Below are positions 50,790 through 61,179 of a stretch of DNA of 64,000 bases, in pieces (the stretch's first letter is position 1; each line of letters opens with the position of its first letter). Both the position numbers and the translations under genes were made by a program. Source of the stretch: Wolbachia endosymbiont (group B) of Hofmannophila pseudospretella (GTDB lineage: Bacteria > Pseudomonadota > Alphaproteobacteria > Rickettsiales > Anaplasmataceae); contig NZ_OZ034788.1 of the NCBI RefSeq assembly GCF_964028515.1, forward strand, positions 1,426,001 through 1,490,000. Reading direction: 5' to 3'. The notes under the pieces were generated by a model, which saw only the letters and a list, made by a program, of their open reading frames with translations, did not search any database and was not told the origin of the DNA.

Positions 50790-51190
50790 GATGGAAGAGA
50801 TTTATGAGATAAGTTCGAAAATAGGCATACCGATATCAGAAAATTTGTTAATCAAGTAGCATTTTAAGAGCATCTCTTGAGAGCGGTTTATCTCAGATTT
50901 ATTCTTAAAACTAAATTCAAATGTTTTTTTGAGTCTAAAGAAAAAACTCTCAATACGTGACCGTATTCCATACCCTGTCTGCCTTTTCCATTGAGTTAAA
51001 TTGCATCTTTTTCTTATATTAATGTTGTTATTTCTTTCCGAGAAGTGGTCTATATTGTCACAGATTTTTGCATTCTTTCTTGGCTTTATAATTGGTTTTA
51101 AATTATATTTATTGCATAATTGATATAAACTTGTTGTATCATAAGCTCCATCTGCACAAAGAGACTTAATCTTATAGATATCGCATCAAC
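50790..51190 (-). pseudogene. IS5-like transposase C-terminal remnant
   Basis: The minus strand reads ADGAYDTTSLYQLCNKYN…PIIKPRKNAKICDNIDHFSERNN…RCNLTQWKRQTGYGIRSRIESFFFRLKKTFEF…MLLKCYLINKF, the second Asp and the Glu region of a DDE transposase of the IS5 type. No N-terminal half and frame breaks are present. The surrounding 50627-51360 has no other gene. Confidence 0.72.
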
Positions 51191-51360
51191 TATGTTTTTT
51201 AAAAATTTTTTATTTGTGTAATTCTGTAACTTTGTTCAATCATGTAGGCAATAAAAACCCGTGTGTCATAGAAATAAAATTTTATATCAAACAGCTGCCA
51301 TAACAATTTCTGCTTAGCTAATGAATATGTGCTTTAAGTCTGTGTGGACGCACATATTCA

Positions 51361-52330
51361 TTAGCCAATTTCAGTTACCATTGTGAAAGTATGCAAATTA
51401 ATTGCTTCTTCAAGTCTTGCATTAGCAATTACTATAATTTTTCGCATTAGAGCTGTTATAGCTACCATTTTCTTCTTACCACTTTCAACAAGCTTGGAAT
51501 AAAAGGCACCAAGTACAGATTTGGACCTTGCAGCAGACATGGCAGCTGTAAAAAGCTTTTTACGGACACTACTTCTACCACCTATAATCCTTCGATAACC
51601 AACAGCTTTACCACTTTCCCTAGGATTAGATGCAACTCCGTCAAGACTTGCTACTTCTCTTCTGTTTAAGTAACCAAGCTCCGGTATTAAACACAGAAAA
51701 TCTTGTGATAACTTTTTACCTATTCCAGGAACTGTTTTAAGGATTTTTTGATGTTCTTGTAACTCATGGATTTCATCAATGATTTTTTGTATAGTATTAT
51801 TGAGTTCATCTATTTGGCTATTAAAGAATTCAATAGTTTTTTGACAACTTTCTCTTATATGGTCGTTTTCAGGTGCTTCCAGTCTACATTTTTCCTGAGC
51901 TCTCATTTGCGTGATGTCATCACGACGTTGACAAAGCGCAACCAAGGTTGATTGTTTTTCAGAAGTAGGTACAAATAGAGAGAGTTCTATGGCGTTCAAA
52001 TCCATATTGAGCAAGAACTCTTGCATCTGATTTATCGGATTTTGCTAAAGTTCCGTGAGATAAAATAAAACTTTTTACTTTGCGGGTATTAGCTCGATGT
52101 ACGGTGATATTCTTGTCAATAAGAAAATTCGACAAACCAAGCTCATATTTTCCTGTATTTTCTAAAGTCACTAAAGAATTAGGTAAGATATCTGAGAACT
52201 TTTGACACAATCGTTGCCAACCAGAAGTATTATTGTCAAATTCGACAGCATTCTTCTGCTTGTGAACTGCAACAACATTCTTGAATTTTTCGATGTCAAT
52301 GCCAATAAAATTTTGATAAGATCTAACCAT
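51361..52330 (-). pseudogene. IS110-family transposase, frameshifted
   Basis: N-terminal frame 52330-51959: DEDD RuvC-like part (FIGIDIEKFKNVVAVH, VTLENTGKYELGLSNFL, KSDKSDARVLAQYGF). C-terminal frame to 51361: transposase_20 part (LKTVPGIGKKLSQDFLCLIPELG…ASLDGVASNPRESGK…RRIIGGRSSVRKKLF). The two overlap at 51959-52026 and need a one-base shift, so the gene is broken unless frameshifting is used. IS110 elements have no normal inverted repeats; the flanks at 52331-52530 are probably element non-coding sequence. Confidence 0.82.
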
Positions 52331-52478
52331 GATAACCTCGATAGTTTTATTAATTTAAGATTGTAAACGGGTGCATATATATGTCCCACACAACTATTCA
52401 AACGTATCGAGAGATGGTCTAGTGTACCTTGATGCGAACGGTTGTAATACCAACTTCCTCTCGGTCGCACACGCCCGT

Positions 52479-52511
52479 GATAACCCTATTCCTATAGTGA
52501 GTAGGGTTATC
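52479..52511 (+). terminator. Hairpin near the IS110 end
   Basis: GATAACCCTA (52479-52488) pairs perfectly with TAGGGTTATC (52502-52511), 13-nt loop, followed by TTTTCC. It could be a rho-independent terminator on the plus strand or a folded part of the IS110 non-coding end. Confidence 0.45.
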
Positions 52512-52606
52512 TTTTCCTCTTATCTCTTTTATATCACATTTTTAACTTACAATCTTCATCAGAATTAATAATGTATTCTACCTTTTTATCTAGTTGTTTT
52601 TACATT

Positions 52607-52804
52607 TTAGCTTTTTCTTTGGCATTTTGAGCATCTAAACAAGAAGAAGTAATTGTTAGCTCTTTGCACTGCAGCTGAAAGCGCAAAAACTAGAGCAGAA
52701 AATACAGCACCACCAATAATAAATGGAAGGCCAACACTTAACGCTGCAACTGGAGCTAAGAAACTAACATAAGGAGCTGCAGCAAACACTCCTGATGCTA
52801 ACAA
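52607..52804 (-). CDS. Small hydrophobic protein or fragment
   Basis: 65 aa, almost all hydrophobic for the first 47 residues (two possible membrane helices around APYVSFLAPVAALSVGLPFIIGGAVF), ending in CSKCQRKS. It may be the C-terminal membrane tail of a decayed gene, since Wolbachia ankyrin proteins often end this way. Codon pattern is compatible with real coding, but no homologue recognised. Confidence 0.35.
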   Translation of the reverse strand: MLASGVFAAAPYVSFLAPVAALSVGLPFIIGGAVFSALVFALSAAVQRANNYFFLFRCSKCQRKS

Positions 52805-53009
52805 AGTTGCTATAGCTAAAGTACTACCCCTTTTTTACAGTAAAGGTAGCAAAAAAAGCTACAAATCTATGTAGTATTTAAACTCGCTCCTACTGGGACC
52901 TGAACCTAATCCACTACAACATATCAGAAAACATTATCTCTATTTTTTCTGATTACACACTGAATTTTTTCTCAGCATAATGATTATGAGATTGCTTTTT
53001 AGCTTGGTT

Positions 53010-53405
53010 TTACTCAACTAAAGCTAAGTTATTAGAAATTACCTGGTTTATTTGAGCGTTAGCAATATGAGTATCTTGTTGTTTACATTTAGTACAATAC
53101 ATAATAGATGCAGCTCCAACACAAGCAGCTCCAGCAATTAAGGCAATTTGATTAAAGTCTTTGTTATAACCTTGGTTAAATCCTTCACTGTAGCCTTTTT
53201 TGTAGCCCTCCATATAACCATCTTCATAACTTTTTTGTTGTGCAAAAAACCCATAAGCGTATGTAAATAATGCTCCTCCTGCAGCGTAAAATATACCCTG
53301 TATTCCAGGTTTGATTATGTCTGGAACAAGCCTGACGCCATTCTTTATTTCTTGTACTATAGAAATTGTTGTTAAGTTCTTTATGTTAAAATCATTGATA
53401 TTCAT
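53010..53405 (-). CDS. Small membrane protein with Tyr-Gly repeats
   Basis: 131 aa from ATG at 53405 (a longer frame up to 53603 has an unlikely leader). A hydrophobic segment (about 43-62, GIQGIFYAAGGALFTYAYGF) is followed by a 4-residue periodic stretch, EDGYMEGYKKGYSEGFNQGYNKDF, then a second membrane segment (IALIAGAACVGAASIMYC) and polar tail. No known domain. The repeat resembles the short G-Y-x-x periodicity of some membrane-anchored scaffold tails. Confidence 0.55.
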   Translation of the reverse strand: MNINDFNIKNLTTISIVQEIKNGVRLVPDIIKPGIQGIFYAAGGALFTYAYGFFAQQKSYEDGYMEGYKKGYSEGFNQGYNKDFNQIALIAGAACVGAASIMYCTKCKQQDTHIANAQINQVISNNLALVE

Positions 53406-53623
53406 TGCTTTTTGTAAAAAAATTAAGCTATATGCTTTATATCTTAACATTAATTTGGTTTTAAAACAAATTAATATTTTAATATAGGTTTTCTCTTTTG
53501 TAGAGAATCTGCTTTTCCTTGTTTTGTATGAACTTAGAAAATTTTTATTAATAAATGACTTTAGGTTTAAAATTGAGGAAGTGGTTGCTATATATATCAG
53601 CAAATATGAGTTAAATTTATATT

Positions 53624-56185
53624 ATGGACTTGAATAAATTTACCGAAAAAGGAAAAAGCCTAATTCAAAGTGCTCAAATGAAAGCATTGGGAGCTGGGCA
53701 TCAGATTTTTATGCCTGAACATTTACTTAAAGTAATGCTTGAAGATGAATCAGGTTTTGTTCAGGATCTGATAGGCTCTTGCGATGGGAATGTACAGAAT
53801 ATTTCTGATGCTGCGAATAATGTAATTAAAAAATTCCCAGTAGTTGAAGGGCCAGGGAGTGGTGGCCTTCAGCTTTCAAGAGAGGTAGCAAAAGTTTTTG
53901 AGGATTCAATCGGTATTGCGAGGAGGAATAAAGATACATTTGTTACTGTTGAGCGTTTATTGCAGGGTCTTGCTGCACAAAAAGATGATACTGTAGGTAA
54001 AATTTTAGCAGAAGGTGGTGTCACACCATACAAATTGAACTCGGTTATTGCAGAAATGAGAAAAGGTAGCAGTGCAGACTCGCCAAATAGCGAGGAAAAA
54101 TTAAATGCGGCAAAGAGATATACAAAAGATATTACAGAGCTTGCTATGCAAGGTAAGCTTGACCCTGTAATTGGTCGTGATGAGGAGATCAGAAGAACTA
54201 TGCAGGTATCGCTAAGGCGAACAAAAAATAATCCAGTGCTGATCGGTGAGCCTGGTGTTGGAAAAACTGCAATAGTTGAGGGTTTGGCAAACAGAATTGT
54301 TGCAAATGATGTACCACTTGGTTTGCGTGATGCAAAAGTTTTAGCTTTGGATCTAGGTGCGTTAATTGCTGGAACAAAATTCAGAGGAGAATTCGAAGAA
54401 AGATTAAAAGCAGTAATCAATGATATTTCAAAAGCAGAGGGGAAAGTTATCTTATTTATAGATGAGCTTCATACTTTAGTTGGAGCAGGAGCAACAAGTG
54501 GTGCAATGGACGCTTCAAATTTGCTAAAGCCTGCTCTTGCGCGTGGAGAAATTCGCTGTATAGGAGCTACAACTTTAGATGAGTATCGTCAACATATAGA
54601 GAAAGATCCTGCGCTTGCAAGGCGTTTTCAGCCTGTGTTTATTTCTCAACCAACTGAAACTGATACTATTTCAATACTGAGAGGTTTGAAGGAGAGATAT
54701 GAGGTGCACCATGGTATTAGAATCACAGATGGTGCAATAATTGCTGCTGCAACGCTTTCTAATAGATATATAACAGATAGATTTTTACCTGATAAAGCGA
54801 TTGATTTAATTGATGAGGCAGCAAGCAGAGTAAGAATTGAGATGGATAGCAAACCTGAGGTTATTGACGAACTTGAGAGAAAGATTATACAACTAAAAAT
54901 TGAATCAGAAGCTTTAAAAAAAGAACGTGATGAAAACTCTAAGCAACGTTTAAAAAAGATAAATGAGGAAATTGAAAGTCTAAACAGTAAATTTGCTGAC
55001 TTAAGCAGTAAATGGCAGATGGAAAAGAATAAGATAGCTAAAATACAAGAAACAGCTGAAAAATTGGATAACGCGAGAAAAGAGCTAGAATTGGCTCAGC
55101 GCAATGGAAATTTAGGAAGGGCAGGGGAGTTGATGTATGGTGTGATTCCTCAATTTAAAAATGAGTTAAAAAATCAGGAAAAAGTTACTGATAGTTTCCT
55201 AAAGAAAGAAGTTACTGAGAGTGATATTGCAAATATTGTTTCAAAATGGACAGGCATTCCAGTTGATAACATGATGCATAGTGAAAAGGAAAAGCTCCTT
55301 AACATGGAAAATGAAATAGGAAAAAGAGTAATAGGGCAGAGAGATGCAATTGAAGCGATAAGTAATGCAGTAAGGCGCTCCCGTTCTGGTGTTCAGGATA
55401 CTAATCGACCTTTTGGTTCATTTTTATTCTTAGGTCCAACCGGAGTTGGAAAAACAGAGTTAGCAAAATCTCTTGCCGAATTTTTGTTTGATGATCAATC
55501 AGCACTTCTACGCTTTGATATGTCAGAGTATATGGAAAAACACTACGTTTCAAAGTTAATTGGTGCGCCTCCAGGATATGTTGGTTATGAACAAGGTGGC
55601 AGATTAACCGAAGCAGTAAGGAGAAGACCATATCAGGTAATTTTATTTGATGAGATAGAAAAGGCAAATCCAGATATATTTAATATACTACTGCAGATTT
55701 TGGATGAAGGTAGACTCACCGATAGCCATGGCAAATTAATTGATTTTCGTAATACCATACTAATTTTAACTTCTAACCTTGGAGCTGAGATGATGCTAAG
55801 AGGAGCTACCGAATCTGTGAAAGATGAGGTGATGAAAATAGTTAAGTCAGCGTTTCGTCCAGAATTTTTAAATAGACTGGATGAAATTATTATATTCCAC
55901 AGCTTAACCAAAGATGACATTGATAAAATTATAGATGTTCAATTCTCTTATTTACAAAAGATGCTTGCTAAGCGTAAACTGAGTATTAGTTTATCGCAAG
56001 AAGCTAAAGAACTAATGGCACAAACTGGATATGACCCTGAATATGGAGCGCGGCCTCTGAAAAGGGTAATACAAGAATGCATTCAAAATAATCTAGCTAA
56101 GTTAGTTTTATCGGGGAAAATAGTAGAAGGAGATGAGCTAATAGTGTATACTTCTGGTAACGAAATCTTAGTTAAAAAGATCTAG
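53624..56185 (+). CDS. clpB: ClpB disaggregase
   Basis: 853 aa, normal length. N domain 1-145, AAA-1 with Walker A GEPGVGKT (about 207-214) and Walker B FIDELHTL (about 280), the coiled-coil middle domain about 400-520, AAA-2 with GPTGVGKT (about 604-611) and LFDEIEKA. Rescues aggregated proteins with DnaK. No sigma-32-like box recognised upstream. Confidence 0.97.
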   Translation: MDLNKFTEKGKSLIQSAQMKALGAGHQIFMPEHLLKVMLEDESGFVQDLIGSCDGNVQNISDAANNVIKKFPVVEGPGSGGLQLSREVAKVFEDSIGIARRNKDTFVTVERLLQGLAAQKDDTVGKILAEGGVTPYKLNSVIAEMRKGSSADSPNSEEKLNAAKRYTKDITELAMQGKLDPVIGRDEEIRRTMQVSLRRTKNNPVLIGEPGVGKTAIVEGLANRIVANDVPLGLRDAKVLALDLGALIAGTKFRGEFEERLKAVINDISKAEGKVILFIDELHTLVGAGATSGAMDASNLLKPALARGEIRCIGATTLDEYRQHIEKDPALARRFQPVFISQPTETDTISILRGLKERYEVHHGIRITDGAIIAAATLSNRYITDRFLPDKAIDLIDEAASRVRIEMDSKPEVIDELERKIIQLKIESEALKKERDENSKQRLKKINEEIESLNSKFADLSSKWQMEKNKIAKIQETAEKLDNARKELELAQRNGNLGRAGELMYGVIPQFKNELKNQEKVTDSFLKKEVTESDIANIVSKWTGIPVDNMMHSEKEKLLNMENEIGKRVIGQRDAIEAISNAVRRSRSGVQDTNRPFGSFLFLGPTGVGKTELAKSLAEFLFDDQSALLRFDMSEYMEKHYVSKLIGAPPGYVGYEQGGRLTEAVRRRPYQVILFDEIEKANPDIFNILLQILDEGRLTDSHGKLIDFRNTILILTSNLGAEMMLRGATESVKDEVMKIVKSAFRPEFLNRLDEIIIFHSLTKDDIDKIIDVQFSYLQKMLAKRKLSISLSQEAKELMAQTGYDPEYGARPLKRVIQECIQNNLAKLVLSGKIVEGDELIVYTSGNEILVKKI

Positions 56186-56212
56186 ATTCGCTGTGTATTT
56201 TTGTTTTGAAAA

Positions 56213-59200
56213 ATGTGTATAAATCATAATGTTAATGTTGAGTCTTTATTTAAGCTAGTTGATCAAGGGAATAAAAAAGAGAAAGAAAAAATTAAAGAGT
56301 TTATACAGTACTTTTATAATTTTGTTTATAATAGTGACCTAAAAGTCAACGATAAATTTCTTTTATACATTGCAGAAGATGCATACAACTTCATTCTTAA
56401 AAAAGAAAAAGAAGAAAGTAAATTGGCAGTAAGTAATGTAAATGATATTTCAGGAATAGAAGGCAATTTCACTATAATTAAAATCACAAATTATGACATG
56501 CCCTTTTTAGTGGATTCTGTCATTTCCACTATTAAGTCACACGGTTTAACTATATGCTATTATAGTAACAGCATAATTAATGTTCAAAGAAAAAATAGCC
56601 TAATAGATAAAATTCATCTTTTGGAAGAAAGTAATGGAATCAAAGAGTCAGTAATATATGTAATTATTAAAGGCATAAGTGGTAGCTTTGTTGATACACT
56701 AGAAGAATCTCTACGAAAGACGCTAAAAGCAGTTAACTGCGTTGTAAAGGACTGGCAATTGATGCTCAAGAAGCTTCTTGAGCATCCGGCATTGGATGCT
56801 GGAGGCAGAGATTTTCTAGCTTGGTTGAAAAATAACAATTTTGTATTTTTAGGTTATCAAGAATACATTACAAATAAAGAAGGAAAGCTTGCTATAAGTG
56901 GTAAGGAGAGCCTCGGGTTAATGAGAGCAAGTGAAGAGTACCAAAATTCATCAATTTCTTCTGAAAGCTTGAATTCTTTATACATACTAAGATCAGACCT
57001 AATCTCAATAGTTCATCGGCGTACCTATATGAATTGTATAGGAGTGAAAGAATTTAATGATCAGGGTGATGTAATAAGGGAACAGCATTTTTTTGGGCTA
57101 TTTACTTCTATAGCAGAAGTGCAAGATATTCGAACTATTCCGGTAATAAAGGATAAGGTTACAACAATAGAAAAAAAGGCAGGATTTGTTCCTGGTGGCC
57201 ATAACAATAAAGCTTTAATTTCCATTTTACAGGCATTTTCTTGTGACGAATTATTCCAATCAAATGAAGACGAGTTATTTGAAACTTGCACCTCGATCAT
57301 GTCTCTTGCGATTAGACCAAGAGTCAAGTTATTTTTGAGAAAGCTAGGGAACTTTATTAGTTGCATAGTACTGATACCGATGCGTTATGCTAGCGCTAGG
57401 CTAATGTTCAAGATACGTGATATATTGAAGGATGAAACAAGTGCAGGAAGTTCAGATATTTATAACAATCACATTATCAATGAATATGATCTGATGAAAT
57501 TACATGTAGTACTAAAGGCCAAAAATGCTAGCGTTCTTGATGATGAGGTTTTGCATATCGAAAACAAATTAAGAAACATTACGGAAAAGTGGGAAGATCG
57601 TTTTATAGACAATTTATATAATACTTTTAGCACTGTTGAGGATGTATTCATCCGCTATTCTCATGCATTTCCGGTAAGCTATCAAGAGAATTTTGAACCT
57701 CATGATGCATATTACGACATGAAAAAATTGGAGATAGTAAGGAAGAAAGGAGTAAGTGAGGTTGATTTGAGACTTACTTGTGACAATCTTAACTATCAGT
57801 TAAAAGTTTACACTCCAAGCAATGGTGGTCTTGAATTATCAAAGATATTAAAAATTACTAAGAATTTAGGAGCAAAAATTCTATCTCATAATGGTTATTA
57901 TATAGAAATCAATGGTGGAATATGGATACACCACTTTGTGTTATCAAGAGTCGATGAGTTAATAAGTGACATTACTCTGAAAGAGCAATTTGAAATAACG
58001 CTTGCAAAAGTGTTCAACAAGGAAATTAAAAATGACTATTTCAACAGTTTGATCATTATTGCTGGGCTCAAATGGAAGGAAGTGCTTCTTATTAGGGTGT
58101 TAAGTGCCTATCTAAAGCAGACGTTATTTAACTATAACCCAGAATATATCCAAAAAGTGGTCTCAGAGTACCCAAAAATAGTGAAATATCTGATACAGCT
58201 ATTTCGTGCAAGATTCAATCCTAATATAGATATTGATAGAGCAGAAACTACTAACATTTTCCAGGAAAAAATTGAAGAATTACTAAAAGAGATCAGTAAC
58301 GTTTCACATGATTACGTTTTGCGTTCGATATTTAACTTGATAATGGCAATTTTGAGAACCAGTTATTATCAAGATGATAAGCCATACTTATCTATCAAAT
58401 TTGATTCAAGTAAAATAAATGGTTTACCTGACCCGCGCCCATACCGTGAATTGTATGTTTATTCAAACCTTTTTGAGGGAATACATCTAAGAGGAGGGAG
58501 GTTAGCTCGTGGTGGTTTGAGATGGTCGGATAGAACGGAAGATTTTCGCACTGAAGTTTTGGGACTCATGAAAGCCCAGATGACAAAAAATGCGGTCATT
58601 GTACCTGTTGGCGCAAAGGGTGGGTTTGTAATAAAGCAAGTTTATAAAGACAAAAACATTTTAAGGGAGAAAGGTGTTGAATGCTATAAGAATTTCATCA
58701 GAGGAATGCTTGATATTACTGATAATGTAGTTGATGGCAAAATAACTCCACCAGAAAATGTGATTAGGTATGACGAAGATGATCCATATTTGGTAGTTGC
58801 AGCAGATAAAGGCACTGCTTCATTTTCTGATTATGCAAACGAAATATCCTCTGAATGTAACTTTTGGCTCGAAGATGCATTTGCATCTGGTGGATCAGCA
58901 GGTTATGACCACAAAAAGATGGGTATTACAGCCAGAGGTGCATGGATTGCAGCGCAGAGGCATTTTTGGAAAATGAATAAGGATATTTACCAGGATGCAA
59001 CTGTTATTGGAATTGGGGATATGGCTGGCGACTTATTTGGAAATGGTATGCTGCTTTCAAAAAATATACATTTAATCGGCGCATTTAACCATATGCATAT
59101 TTTTATTGACCCAAACCCTGATGCAGAAAAGAGTTTCACAGAGCGTAAACGCCTCTTTGAGTTACCATTTTCAACTTGGATGGATTATAACAAAGATTTG

Positions 59201-60883
59201 ATTTCTAAGGGTGGAGGAGTATTTGAGCGTAGCAGCAAGCAAGTAAACATTTCTCAAGAAATGAAAAAATGCTTTGATATAACAGAAGATATACTGCCTC
59301 CAAGTGATTTGATTAGATATCTACTCAAAGCAGAAGTGGACTTCATATGGAATGGAGGAATTGGCACCTTTGTTAAGGCAAAGAGTGAAAATCATAGCAT
59401 GGTCGGTGACAAAGCAAACGATGAGCTGAGAGTAAATGGTAAAGATATTAGAGCTTCTATGTTTATAGAGGGTGGCAACCTTGGTTGCACGCAGCTTGGA
59501 AGGGTAGAATACGCTAAAATAGGTGGGTATATCAATGCAGATTTTATTGATAATTCAGCAGGAGTAATATGTTCTGATCTTGAAGTTAACATCAAGATTG
59601 CTTTTGTTGCAATTATGAAAGAAGGGGGAATTCCTTTGGAAAAAAGGAATGAAATACTGGCTAGCATGATAGATGAAGTTGCATTTAAGGTACTTGAGGA
59701 CCATAACAGGGTTGAAACAAAAGCATTGCTCCTTGAGTGCTTACAAGCTAAAGAAAGGTTGGAGCAACACCATAAATTATTACTCAGTTTAGAGAAATCT
59801 GGGTTATTAAACCGAGATGTAGAATGCTTGCCAGCTGAAGAAGAAGTAGCGAGAATGTTAACTGGCACAGAAGGTTTCAGTTCTCCTCAACTTTCTGTTC
59901 TGATGTCTTATGCAAGAACAGCAATAAAGAATGAAATTATATACTCTGAGCTACCTGAAAAAGATTTCTTGTGCCGTGATTACTTACTAAATTACTTTCC
60001 ACAAAGGATGGTAACAGAGTTCAAGGATTCCATATTGAAACACCAACTTTCTAGGGAAATTATTTCTACTTGCATTGCAAATGATGTGGTAAATAGGATG
60101 GGCTGTATATTTATTAATAATTTGGTTGAGAGTACTGGAATTAAAGTACATGAAGCAGTTAACATATATATCGTTGTTAATCACCTATATAATTTAAATA
60201 GCCTGTGGCAGGAAATTGATAAACTGGATGGAAAGATTGATGTTAATTCGTACTTGCAGGTAGTGAGAAGTGTGCAAAAATTTATTGGTAGAGTATCATT
60301 TTGGTTAGTAAAAAATCTTGGTGAGCTTAATCTTGTAGAACTAGATGATGTTATAAAATTTAGGGATGCGATTGAGACTTTAGGCCATGAGATTTTAGAT
60401 GAGCGCCTATTAAAGATCTATAATCATGGATTAACTTCTTTGATAGAGTTTAATATAGATAAAGATTTAGCAAAAAGGGTTGCTGATCTACGTATTCTTA
60501 TTTATGCGCTGGACGTTATATCTATTGCTGAACAGACATCTTTATCCATCTTTGAAGCTGGTAAAATATACTTTGAATTAAAGTCGCTGCTAAGGCTTGA
60601 TATGATTAGAACAGTTGCTGTCAAGATGAAAAGCCATTCTTCCTATTGGGATCGCAGCTTAATTAATGACTTATTAGATGATTTAAGCAATTATCATTAT
60701 AAGTTAGCTGTTAAAGTTATAAAAGCTACTGATAATCATGTAGATAAGGTTCAAACTTGGGTTCTTAATGATAAGGATGATATAGAACGTTACAATAGTT
60801 TTTTAGATGAGATGGTTGCTTCTAAACTTGATTTAAGTAAATTAATACTCATAATCAGGAGAGTTAAAGTACTTGCTTCATAG
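56213..60883 (+). CDS. gdh2: NAD-specific glutamate dehydrogenase (large type)
   Basis: 1556 aa, the 180-kDa bacterial class (about 1500-1650). Oxidises glutamate to 2-oxoglutarate and ammonia with NAD. The catalytic core includes RGGRLARGGLRWSDRTEDFRTEV (about 761-783), KNAVIVPVGAKGGFVIK with the conserved Lys, and the NAD-binding region VIGIGDMAGDLFGNGMLLS. The N-terminal third carries ACT-like regulatory regions. Starts 27 nt after clpB. Feeds amino acids to the TCA cycle, fitting the sucB gene nearby. Confidence 0.95.
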   Translation: MCINHNVNVESLFKLVDQGNKKEKEKIKEFIQYFYNFVYNSDLKVNDKFLLYIAEDAYNFILKKEKEESKLAVSNVNDISGIEGNFTIIKITNYDMPFLVDSVISTIKSHGLTICYYSNSIINVQRKNSLIDKIHLLEESNGIKESVIYVIIKGISGSFVDTLEESLRKTLKAVNCVVKDWQLMLKKLLEHPALDAGGRDFLAWLKNNNFVFLGYQEYITNKEGKLAISGKESLGLMRASEEYQNSSISSESLNSLYILRSDLISIVHRRTYMNCIGVKEFNDQGDVIREQHFFGLFTSIAEVQDIRTIPVIKDKVTTIEKKAGFVPGGHNNKALISILQAFSCDELFQSNEDELFETCTSIMSLAIRPRVKLFLRKLGNFISCIVLIPMRYASARLMFKIRDILKDETSAGSSDIYNNHIINEYDLMKLHVVLKAKNASVLDDEVLHIENKLRNITEKWEDRFIDNLYNTFSTVEDVFIRYSHAFPVSYQENFEPHDAYYDMKKLEIVRKKGVSEVDLRLTCDNLNYQLKVYTPSNGGLELSKILKITKNLGAKILSHNGYYIEINGGIWIHHFVLSRVDELISDITLKEQFEITLAKVFNKEIKNDYFNSLIIIAGLKWKEVLLIRVLSAYLKQTLFNYNPEYIQKVVSEYPKIVKYLIQLFRARFNPNIDIDRAETTNIFQEKIEELLKEISNVSHDYVLRSIFNLIMAILRTSYYQDDKPYLSIKFDSSKINGLPDPRPYRELYVYSNLFEGIHLRGGRLARGGLRWSDRTEDFRTEVLGLMKAQMTKNAVIVPVGAKGGFVIKQVYKDKNILREKGVECYKNFIRGMLDITDNVVDGKITPPENVIRYDEDDPYLVVAADKGTASFSDYANEISSECNFWLEDAFASGGSAGYDHKKMGITARGAWIAAQRHFWKMNKDIYQDATVIGIGDMAGDLFGNGMLLSKNIHLIGAFNHMHIFIDPNPDAEKSFTERKRLFELPFSTWMDYNKDLISKGGGVFERSSKQVNISQEMKKCFDITEDILPPSDLIRYLLKAEVDFIWNGGIGTFVKAKSENHSMVGDKANDELRVNGKDIRASMFIEGGNLGCTQLGRVEYAKIGGYINADFIDNSAGVICSDLEVNIKIAFVAIMKEGGIPLEKRNEILASMIDEVAFKVLEDHNRVETKALLLECLQAKERLEQHHKLLLSLEKSGLLNRDVECLPAEEEVARMLTGTEGFSSPQLSVLMSYARTAIKNEIIYSELPEKDFLCRDYLLNYFPQRMVTEFKDSILKHQLSREIISTCIANDVVNRMGCIFINNLVESTGIKVHEAVNIYIVVNHLYNLNSLWQEIDKLDGKIDVNSYLQVVRSVQKFIGRVSFWLVKNLGELNLVELDDVIKFRDAIETLGHEILDERLLKIYNHGLTSLIEFNIDKDLAKRVADLRILIYALDVISIAEQTSLSIFEAGKIYFELKSLLRLDMIRTVAVKMKSHSSYWDRSLINDLLDDLSNYHYKLAVKVIKATDNHVDKVQTWVLNDKDDIERYNSFLDEMVASKLDLSKLILIIRRVKVLAS

Positions 60884-60888
60884 GAAAA

Positions 60889-61179
60889 ATGTTTAATATA
60901 GGTCTTTCAGAAATTTTAGTTGTAGCTTTAGTGAGTATAATTGTTCTTGATAAAAGTAAAGTACCTGTATTTCTTAATCTTATTAAAAATATATATAGGT
61001 ATTTCTGGGTTGTAAAATCAAGAGTTAGGAAATTGTTGAAGGATACCGGAATTAAAGAATTATATGAAGAGCATAACGTTGAAAAAGTCAATTACATAAT
61101 TGGTGAAGATGGCAAGCTTTATCCTACTTACAATGTAGATAGTAAAAAAAATGACAGCAAAAATCCTAGTAGTAGATGA
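60889..61179 (+). CDS. TatA/B-like translocase component
   Basis: 96 aa. The N-terminus MFNIGLSEILVVALVSIIVLDKSKVPVFLNLIKN has the TatB pattern: short hydrophobic helix, hinge, amphipathic helix, charged C-terminus. The usual Gly-Pro hinge is replaced by Asp-Lys. Starts 5 nt after gdh and overlaps pleD by 29 nt. Confidence 0.65.
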   Translation: MFNIGLSEILVVALVSIIVLDKSKVPVFLNLIKNIYRYFWVVKSRVRKLLKDTGIKELYEEHNVEKVNYIIGEDGKLYPTYNVDSKKNDSKNPSSR

